A stretch of DNA of 14,990 nucleotides, taken from positions 1 through 14,990 of the forward strand of contig DASSDH010000062.1 of the NCBI GenBank assembly GCA_035697245.1. Reading direction: 5' to 3'. The position numbers and the translations under genes were made by a program. This stretch comes from JACVRX01 sp035697245. GTDB lineage: Bacteria > Actinomycetota > Actinomycetes > Jiangellales > Jiangellaceae. The notes under the pieces were generated by a model. It was not told the origin of the DNA, did not search any database, and was given only the letters and a program-made list of their open reading frames with translations. Below are positions 9,396 to 14,990 of the stretch, in pieces (the stretch's first letter is position 1; the number at the start of each line of letters is the position of its first letter).

Positions 9396-10585
9396 GTGAG
9401 CGAGTCGGTCCTGGTCACCTGGAGTGATGCCTTGCTGCAGTACGACATGGGGGTCACCCATCCGATGGCGCCGGGTCGGCTCGAGTTCACCATGGCGCTG
9501 GCTCGGGACCTCGACGTTGTGGCCCGTCCCGGCGTGACCGTCGAGGCGCCGAACCCCGCCCCCGACGACGTGCTCCAGCTGATCCACGATCCCGCGTACG
9601 TCGCCGCCGTGCGTGACGCGGCGGAGCGACACGCGGCCCCACTGGCCGAGTTCGGGCTGGGCAGCCAGGACAACCCGGTCTTTGACCGCATGCACGAGGC
9701 GTCCGTCCTTGTTGCCGGTGGCACCGTGGACGCAGCCGCGCCGTCCGCCGCGGCGAGGCCGAGCATGCCGTCAACCTCGCGGGCGGGTTGCACCACGCGA
9801 TGCCCGCCACGGCCTCCGGGTTCTGCGTATACAACGACGCTGCGGTCGCGATCGCCTGGCTGCTGGCCGACGGCGTCCGGCGGGTTGCTTACGTCGACCT
9901 GGACGCCCACCACGGTGACGGTGTCGAGGCGGCGTTCTATTACGACGCCCGAGTGCTGACGGTCAGCCTGCACGAGAGCGGCTACACGGCCTTCCCGGGC
10001 ACCGGTTTCCCGAAGGAGTCCGGGCACGGCGCCGCGGAAGGTACCGCAGTCAACGTCGCACTACCGCCGGGGACCGGCGACGCCGGCTGGCTGCGCGCGT
10101 TCCATGCCGTCGTGCCCCCGCTCGTGCGGGCCTTCGAGCCGCAGATCCTCCTCACCCAACTCGGCTGCGACACCCATCGCCTCGACCCAATGGCCCAGCT
10201 GAACCTCACTGTCGATGCGCACCGGCACAGCTACGCGGCGCTGCACCAACTGGCGCACGAGGTCGCCGGCGGCAGCTGGGTCGCCGTCGGCGGCGGTGGC
10301 TACGAGATCGTGCAGGTCGTACCGCGGTCGTGGACCCACCTGCTTGCCGAGATCACCGGCAGCCCGCTCGACCCCGACATGGCGACCCCCGACGGCTGGC
10401 TGCAACTCGTCCAAGGGCGTACCGGACAGGAGGGACCGATGCGCCTTACCGATGGCACAGAACCCACGTACCAAACGTGGGACGCCGGGGAAGGCGAGCC
10501 CGACGATCCGGTTGACCGCGCGATCGCCGCGAGCCGCCGCGCGGTGTTCCCCGAACACGGCCTCGACCCCTTCGATCCGCGATGA
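9396..10585 (+). CDS. acuC: AcuC-type class I lysine deacetylase, one frameshift
   Basis: Zinc-dependent deacetylase of the histone-deacetylase superfamily. Bacillus AcuC reactivates acetylated Acs, and adjacency to acsA (20-base gap) supports the same role here. Repaired, it is about 396 residues. Active-site residues are all present: the His133-His134 pair (GGLHHAMP), zinc ligands Asp170 and His172 in DLDAHHGDG, Asp259 in LGCDTH, and Tyr303 in GGGGYE. The GTG start at 9396 has GGGAAGG six bases upstream. The frame breaks at about 9737-9738; restoring one C (GCC-CGC-GCC) gives VDAARAVRRGEAEHAVNLAGG, so the gene is probably intact in the organism. The last 60 or so residues, beyond the catalytic domain, include an acidic EGEPDDPVD segment. 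Confidence 0.9.
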
Positions 10586-10693
10586 GCTAGCCGACAGAGC
10601 GAATCAGGGCGATACGGGCGATGGAGACTCATTGCGGGGTCGAGGGCGGGAAGTAACGGAATGGCGGGTTATGCCGGTCCTATGGTGAGTGAC

Positions 10694-10721
10694 ACCATCT
10701 TGTGGGATGGTCATGGGATGG
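10694..10721. promoter_or_regulatory. Candidate operator upstream of the ribbon-helix-helix gene
   Basis: Two overlapping symmetries: an inverted repeat ACCATC-N6-GATGGT (10694-10711) and a direct repeat TGGGATGG at 10703-10710 and 10714-10721 with an 11-base period. Ribbon-helix-helix regulators bind as dimers to short subsites repeated about once per helical turn, so this is a plausible autoregulatory site 37-64 bases before the GTG start. Confidence 0.4.
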
Positions 10722-10757
10722 CAGATTGGGCTGGGCACGCCGATGAGGAGGTGACTC

Positions 10758-11153
10758 GTGGCCGAGTCCGACAGGGCGGAGAAGATCACTATCAATGTGG
10801 GCATCATCGATCTGGGTCAGATCGACCTGTTGGTCCGGGAGGGGTTCTACACCAACCGCACCGACTTCATCCGCACCGCCATCCGCAACCAGCTCAAGGC
10901 AAGCGGCGAGGCGATCACCGAGACAGTTGCCCGCAAGACACTGGTCCTAGGCACCGAGTACTACGGCCGCAGCGACCTGGAGGCACTGCAGGCCGCCGGC
11001 CGCAGCGTGCATATTCGGGTACTCGGTCTGGCCAGCATCGGCGCCGATGTCACACCGGAACTCGCACTCGCAACAATAGCCTCGGTCGAGGTGCTCGGTG
11101 CCTTCCGAGCCAGCCCAGCCGTCAAGGCGGCGCTGGCGCCGCGCATGGCGTGA
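10758..11153 (+). CDS. Ribbon-helix-helix (CopG-type) transcriptional regulator
   Basis: 131 residues, intact. Residues 9-47 form the DNA-binding fold: a beta strand (KITINVGIIDLG), helix A (QIDLLVREGF) and helix B starting at the conserved NRTDFIRTAIRNQL. Residues 48-131 are an alpha/beta tail (TLVLGTEYYGRSDLEALQAA, then VLGLASIGADV) longer than in a minimal CopG. The GTG at 10758 has AGGAGG six bases upstream. The PHB-depolymerase-like gene follows after 99 bases on the same strand. I recall closely similar regulators paired with PHB-depolymerase-family genes in proteobacteria, so control of that gene, and of itself through the repeats at 10694-10721, is a reasonable inference. There is no toxin partner, so an antitoxin role is unlikely. 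Confidence 0.85.
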   Translation: MAESDRAEKITINVGIIDLGQIDLLVREGFYTNRTDFIRTAIRNQLKASGEAITETVARKTLVLGTEYYGRSDLEALQAAGRSVHIRVLGLASIGADVTPELALATIASVEVLGAFRASPAVKAALAPRMA

Positions 11154-11252
11154 GTGAGCTCCAGGGCGCGCCGTGGCACGCCAGCACGGTCAGGTGTGTC
11201 CCGGCGCGAGTCGCGACCTTCATCACCAACGTCACGTGGAGAGGACTTGGGA

Positions 11253-12513
11253 ATGAATGAGCAGCAACGGGCCGCAATGGCGGCCGCCACCCGGCTCACC
11301 CGGGAGGGCCGCGTGGTCGAGGCAACGACCCTCATCCAGCAGAGCCTTGGAATGCCGCCGGGCTCTGAGGTGCCTACGATCGCCTCACCGATCGTCGCTG
11401 ACGCACAGCCCACGCCCCGTCGCCAACCGGGCGCGGAAGCCCCGGGCGGCACCCCTGGACAGGCTCAAGCGCGGAGGAGCCCGAGATCCATCTCCCCGCA
11501 TCCTCGGGCCGGCTCGCCGGAGCAAAGCGATCGGACCGCGGATGGACCCTGACCTACTGCGCCGGCTGACCTGTTCCGCGCCGGACTCCGCGGATCGGGC
11601 GACCGCGACCACCGTGCAGGGTGGGCAATTCCTCCAACGCTCCTACACGAACGCGGCCGGGACCCGTGCCTTCAAGCTTTACATTCCCACCGGCCACCAC
11701 GGACAGGAGGTCCCGCTGATCGTGATGCTGCAGGGCGGCAGACAGACGGCCGACGACTTCGCGGCGGGCACACTGATGAACGAGCTGGCCGAACGGGACA
11801 CCTTCCTCGTGGCATATCCGGAGCAAGACGGCGTCGCCAACCCCGGTAGGTACTGGAACTGGTTCCAGCCGACAGACCAACGCAAGGGCGTCGGCGAACC
11901 CTCCCTCATCGCCGGGATCACCCGACAGATCATGAGCACCCATTCGGTTGACGACACACGCGTGTACGTCGCCGGTATGTCCGCCGGAGGGGCAATGGCT
12001 GCCAACATGGCCGCGACCTACCCGGACCTGTACGCCGCCGCCGGCGTCCATTCCGGCCTGCCCTATGGCGCCGCGCACGACCTTCCCTCCGCGTTCGCGG
12101 CCATGAAGGGGGGCCCGCCGCCGGGCACAAATGCCGTTGCCGACGGCATCCCGCTGATCGTCTTCCACGGCGACCAGGACCGCGTGGTGGCCGCCATCAA
12201 CGCGGACCACCTGGCCGAGCAGGCGCTCCGGGCGATCACGAAGGTCGCCCGCTCCGGGCCCGTGCGGCACGAGGCGACAACCACGTCAGGGCGGGTCCTC
12301 GACGGTCACGCCTACACCCGGACCACCCACCGGGACGCCACCGGTCGCACCCTTGTCGAACAATGGACGATCCACCAAGCCGGCCATGCCTGGTCAGGCG
12401 GCAGCCCACACGGCTCCTACACCGACCCGCAGGGACCGGACGCCTCCGCCGAGCTCGTACGTTTCTTCCAAACGCACCACACCACCGTGGGTCAACGACG
12501 AGTTCCGGTCTAA
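11253..12513 (+). CDS. phaZ: PHB depolymerase-family esterase, one frameshift
   Basis: Alpha/beta hydrolase of the esterase_PHB family (TIGR01840-like), expected to cleave poly- or oligo-3-hydroxybutyrate esters. The start at 11253 has GGAGAGG eight bases upstream and gives the family N-terminus MNEQQRAAMAAATRLTREGR, with a short segment (LIQQSL) before a linker. The hydrolase domain begins near 11625 (FLQRSYTNAAGTRAFKLYIP). It has the serine nucleophile motif GMSAG (Ser codon at 11980), the acid region VFHGDQDRVV and the histidine region QAGHAWSGG. The frame shifts by +1 inside the poorly conserved Pro/Arg-rich linker, between about 11370 and 11560, so the exact place is unclear; total length is about 419 residues. 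There is no signal peptide, pointing to an intracellular enzyme. The usual HGC and CWNWF cysteines are both replaced (QGG and YWNWF). Confidence 0.85.
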
Positions 12514-13100
12514 TCTTAGCTGTCGCATCCGTAAAGTCCGGCGAACAAGATCAAGATCGCCAACGGGTCGAGCTGCCCGACGTGTGCCGCCGGACAGCCG
12601 GCCAGGGCGGGGAGATGCGCTGGCCGCCGACCTGCGCTGCTGAAAGTGAAGCTGATCTCTCGACCGACTCTGGAAGTTGTCGCTGCATGATCGATGATTT
12701 GCTCAACACTGATTCCCAAGATCATCAAGATGTGCCCGTTGGCTGCGGCCTTGCGATGATCCGGGCCACATGTAGGCACCGCTGGCCAACCGGGCGTCGG
12801 CGATAGCCGCCGTCTGATGACTCCTTGATCTTCTTGATTACCGGTCTCGAAAGGGTCATAGAACGCCGGCTGGGGCACCTTCTGATTCTCGCCACCACCA
12901 GAGCCGATCTTTATGACGATCAGCTCGACATGCCCAGCGCCTCCCAGCGGCGTTGGCGGCTATCAGCTGCCGGCTCAGAACGCCGGAACAATGGGCTTGG
13001 ACGGGGCACGAGCGGTCGGTGTTTAGCGTGATAACTGTGGGTAAAGTGTGGGCGAGAAGCCTGGCTTCCAGAACGAGAGTGCCTCTGACTAGGAGGAATG
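12514..13100. other. Region without a recognised gene; short repeated motifs
   Basis: No frame gives a recognisable protein. The stretch is less GC-rich than the flanking genes. It carries three variants of an AAGATCAAGAT word (12547-12558, 12718-12731 and, inverted, 12824-12838) and three copies of a GCCAAC(C)GGG word (12559-12567, inverted at 12735-12743, and 12784-12793). This looks like decayed repeat or mobile-element sequence next to an integration scar, but no transposase fragment is identifiable. Confidence 0.4.
12734..12794. repeat. Imperfect inverted repeat
   Basis: GCCCGTTGGC at 12734-12743 faces GCCAACCGGGC at 12784-12794, matching apart from one extra C, with about 40 bases between. 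A larger frame of AAGATC-type words flanks both arms on opposite strands. It may be the remains of a palindromic repeat unit; no T tract follows, so it is not called a terminator. Confidence 0.3.
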
Positions 13101-13142
13101 TGCGCCGCGAGGGAATCGAACCCCCAACCCGCTGATTAAGAG
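13101..13142 (-). tRNA. 3' fragment of tRNA-Lys(CTT), probable attachment site
   Basis: Read on the minus strand, this matches the 3' half of an actinobacterial tRNA-Lys. In order it has anticodon loop CTCTTAA, the 3' anticodon stem TCAGC, variable loop GGGTT, and a T arm with GGGGG/CCCTC stem and loop TTCGATT. The 3' acceptor strand GCGGCGC and discriminator A follow; no CCA is encoded. Upstream of the anticodon loop (beyond 13142) neither the 5' anticodon stem nor a D arm is present, so it cannot be a functional tRNA. Tyrosine integrases commonly use tRNA 3' halves as att sites and leave exactly such a fragment at the distal end of an inserted element. Orientation implies that the element lies to the right (higher coordinates), with the intact tRNA-Lys beyond the window. 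Confidence 0.8.
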
Positions 13143-13408
13143 AAGCCAGCGAATGCGCCGTAGCGGGCGTTCGTAGGCTCGCGAAGGCGCAAACGGTGCT
13201 CTGTGGATGACTGCGGATGTTACTGCGTTGCTGTCACTGCTGCTGTCACGTTGGGAGGGCTCGCGCGACTGCGCCTGTAGGAACGCGTCGACAATGTTTC
13301 CTCCGCCGAGGATCCATCCCGCCGCCGCCGCGTGCCAGGCCCGGCAGAATGTAGTGGACGTGGCAGAAGGGATCCTTGGGAGATGTCGTCGCTAGGGGGA
13401 CGTACGTC
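13143..13408. other. Spacer between tRNA fragment and FGE gene
   Basis: No recognised gene. It contains a TGCGCC...GGCGCA inverted repeat shortly after the tRNA fragment and a GCTGTCAC direct repeat around 13230-13255. Such short repeats can be integrase arm sites next to an att core, but that is only a suggestion. Confidence 0.35.
13394..13400 (+). promoter_or_regulatory. Ribosome-binding site fixing the FGE start
   Basis: AGGGGGA eight bases before the GTG at 13409. It argues against the upstream in-frame TTG at 13376 and the internal ATG at 13430. Confidence 0.6.
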
Positions 13409-14311
13409 GTGAAAACGGCGACGAAGGGAATGGTGCTTGTCCCCGGCGGGCGGTTTCGCATGGGGAGCGGGGACTTCTACCCTGAAGAACGCCCAATCCA
13501 TGAGGTTGCCGTCAGCGATCTCTGGGTGGATGAGCATCCAGTCACTAACGCCCAATTCCGCCGGTTCGTCAAGGCCACCTGCCACGCCACCGTAGCCGAG
13601 CAGGCACCCGACGCAGCCGATTTTCCTGATGCGGTAGCGGCCGATTTGGTGCCCGGCTCTCTAGTCTTCGTTGGCTCGAAGGGACCCATCCCGCTAGACG
13701 ACTGGACCCGGTGGTGGGCATGGGTTCCAGGAACAAACTGGCGCCACCCATACGGACCCGGCAGCACGCTTGATGGGCGGGATCTGCACCCGGTCGTGCA
13801 TGTGGGTTATGAGGATGCAGCCGCGTATGCAGTCTGGATCGGGAAAGTGCTGCCGACCGAGTCTCAATGGGAGTACGCCGCCCGTGGCGGGTTGGACGGC
13901 GCTGCCTACGCCTGGGGCGGAGACTTCATGCCTAAAGGTCGCATCATGGCCAACACCTGGCACGGCCGATTCCCGTGGGAGAATCTTCGGCCCCACGGCT
14001 TTGACCGGACATCACCGGTGAAGCGGTTTGCGCCAAACGGGTACGGCCTCTACGACCTCGCCGGCAACGTCTGGGAGTGGACCACCACTCCGTGGGTGGC
14101 CGACCACGCGACGACGGGCGACGCGCCGATTCATGCATGCTGTACGCCTGGCACTGAAAACATCGGCGAACAGGATCGGCGAGTTATGAAGGGCGGTTCG
14201 CACCTGTGCGCACCTTCGTACTGCCATCGCTACCGACCCGCCGCTCGACAAGGTCATGCCGTACGCAGCACAACCAGTCATCTCGGATTTCGCTGCGTGC
14301 TCCCTGTATAG
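13409..14311 (+). CDS. Formylglycine-generating enzyme (sulfatase-modifying factor)
   Basis: 300 residues, intact, near the length of the Streptomyces coelicolor enzyme. It would oxidise the active-site cysteine of type I sulfatases to formylglycine, using oxygen and copper. The family blocks are in order: MVLVPGGRFRMGS near the start, VDEHPVTNAQFRRFV, TNWRHPYGPGST, HPVVHVGYEDAAAYAVW, LPTESQWEYAARGGLDGAAYAWG, NGYGLYDLAGNVWEWT, and GGSHLCAPSYCHRYRPAAR. Cys267 and Cys272 are the pair that binds copper and does the chemistry (Cys336/Cys341 in human FGE), so this is a true FGE rather than one of the cysteine-less relatives such as EgtB-like or serine-kinase-fused proteins. It ends in LGFRC. GTG start with AGGGGGA eight bases upstream. 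No sulfatase is in the window. It lies on the presumed island side of the tRNA-Lys fragment. Confidence 0.92.
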   Translation: MKTATKGMVLVPGGRFRMGSGDFYPEERPIHEVAVSDLWVDEHPVTNAQFRRFVKATCHATVAEQAPDAADFPDAVAADLVPGSLVFVGSKGPIPLDDWTRWWAWVPGTNWRHPYGPGSTLDGRDLHPVVHVGYEDAAAYAVWIGKVLPTESQWEYAARGGLDGAAYAWGGDFMPKGRIMANTWHGRFPWENLRPHGFDRTSPVKRFAPNGYGLYDLAGNVWEWTTTPWVADHATTGDAPIHACCTPGTENIGEQDRRVMKGGSHLCAPSYCHRYRPAARQGHAVRSTTSHLGFRCVLPV

Positions 14312-14500
14312 TCTTCGAGGCAGCCAACGCTCATATGGTGCAGCCCTTGATATCCGATCCGTGATCTTCTGGCCGACTCGCAGGTCCCGTGCGGCCTGGA
14401 CGCCCTCGGCCGATGGCGAGTTCCACGCCTGTCAAGAACGCGGCCGGCTCGAGTGGCCACGAGGTGCGCATCATCGACAAGTTGGCTCACCGACACAGCA
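14312..14500. other. Convergent intergenic region
   Basis: 189 bases between the FGE gene (plus) and the SHOCT-tail gene (minus), where two terminators are expected. I see no strong GC stem followed by a T tract, and nothing else recognisable. Confidence 0.4.
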
Positions 14501-14893
14501 TCATGCGAGAGCCTTCGCCTTAAGCTGGTCGAACTCGGCCTGGGTGATCGTTCCCGCGTCGAGGAGTTGTTTGGCCGACGCGATCTGATCGGCGCTCGAG
14601 CCGCCACCGCTCGTGGTGACAACTGAACGCACATACTCAGCCTGCTGTTCCTGCATCCGCTGCTGCTGCTCCATGGTGCGCTCCGTCATGCCGCCGCCGC
14701 GAGCGATGAGGTAGACCAAGACGCCGAGGAATGGCACGAAGATGACAAACAGGCACCAGACAGTCTTGGCCCCCCCGCCCATGTCGTGGCTACGGAAGAT
14801 ATCCGCGAAGACATAGAACACGCACATGATCCAGGCGAAGAAGATAAAGAACTCGAACAATGCGAGCAGGAACGACCCGTTGTCGTTGAACAT
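14501..14893 (-). CDS. Small membrane protein with PLDc_N-like region and SHOCT tail
   Basis: 130 residues, intact. Two hydrophobic segments (about 7-33 and 43-65) form a hairpin like the phospholipase-D-nuclease N-terminal (PLDc_N) membrane domain, including VWCLFVIFVPFLGVLVYLIARG. A Gln/Glu-rich amphipathic stretch follows (about 70-88). The last 30 or so residues (QIASAKQLLDAGTITQAEFDQLKAKAL) form a SHOCT domain, a short C-terminal helix pair thought to mediate oligomerisation or interaction. The ATG at 14893 has GGAGG seven bases upstream; the frame is open to 14980, but the added residues are not conserved-looking. Such proteins are common in actinobacteria and their role is unknown. No phospholipase catalytic motif is present. 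Confidence 0.85.
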   Translation of the reverse strand: MFNDNGSFLLALFEFFIFFAWIMCVFYVFADIFRSHDMGGGAKTVWCLFVIFVPFLGVLVYLIARGGGMTERTMEQQQRMQEQQAEYVRSVVTTSGGGSSADQIASAKQLLDAGTITQAEFDQLKAKALA

Positions 14894-14900
14894 CTGACTG

Positions 14901-14905
14901 CCTCC
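14901..14905 (-). promoter_or_regulatory. Ribosome-binding site fixing the SHOCT-protein start
   Basis: GGAGG on the minus strand, seven bases before the ATG at 14893, which decides against the ATG at 14980. Confidence 0.7.
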
Positions 14906-14990
14906 AGTGTGGGTTGGTGCTGATGAGGCGCCCAGGTCGGACCTGCGAAGATCCTTGGCGTAGACAACCCCGCTCAGCATGCGTACTCAT

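Noticed and set aside
12516..12878. Minus-strand frame of 120 codons after the depolymerase.
   Set aside because: No recognised domain and no clear start signal; the repeated words it contains explain part of its sequence better than coding constraint.
13220..13585. Minus-strand frame ending in an Ala/Thr/Val-rich tail close to the tRNA fragment, where an integrase C-terminus might be expected.
   Set aside because: It lacks the Arg...His-x-x-Arg...Tyr residues of tyrosine integrases and mostly overlaps the well-supported FGE gene in antisense.

Overview
This is a GC-rich window (roughly two thirds G+C) whose genes look actinobacterial. The thiolase resembles mycobacterial FadA4-type enzymes, and the acsA-acuC pair, the UBP zinc finger and the formylglycine-generating enzyme all have actinomycete-like sequences. 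The genus cannot be fixed from the sequence.

Left block (327-6698, all on the minus strand): in transcription order it reads LysR regulator, aldehyde dehydrogenase, AdhP-type alcohol dehydrogenase, acetyl-CoA acetyltransferase (thiolase), acetoacetyl-CoA reductase. Centre (6923-10585, plus strand): a small UBP-type zinc-finger protein, acetyl-CoA synthetase AcsA, and an AcuC-type deacetylase in close tandem with acsA. Right of centre (10758-12513, plus strand): a ribbon-helix-helix regulator followed by a PHB-depolymerase-family esterase. Together these genes describe one C2/C4 carbon module: short-chain alcohol to aldehyde to acid, activation to acetyl-CoA, condensation and reduction to 3-hydroxybutyryl-CoA, and polyester breakdown. 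AcuC probably controls AcsA by lysine deacetylation. No PHA synthase lies in the window.

Right edge (12514-14990): about 0.9 kb without a convincing gene contains a 42-nt 3' fragment of a tRNA-Lys (CTT anticodon) at 13101-13142 on the minus strand. Such a fragment is the usual scar of site-specific integration into a tRNA gene. Beyond it are an apparently active formylglycine-generating enzyme (plus strand) and a small membrane protein with a SHOCT tail (minus strand). By the geometry of tRNA integration these would belong to an inserted island extending off the right end.

Six genes carry seven single-base frameshifts. Several sit at short homopolymers, and each reading frame is otherwise well conserved on both sides. 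I therefore annotate them as genes with probable sequencing indels rather than certain pseudogenes. Candidate operators were found upstream of the LysR, aldehyde dehydrogenase, adhP and ribbon-helix-helix genes.
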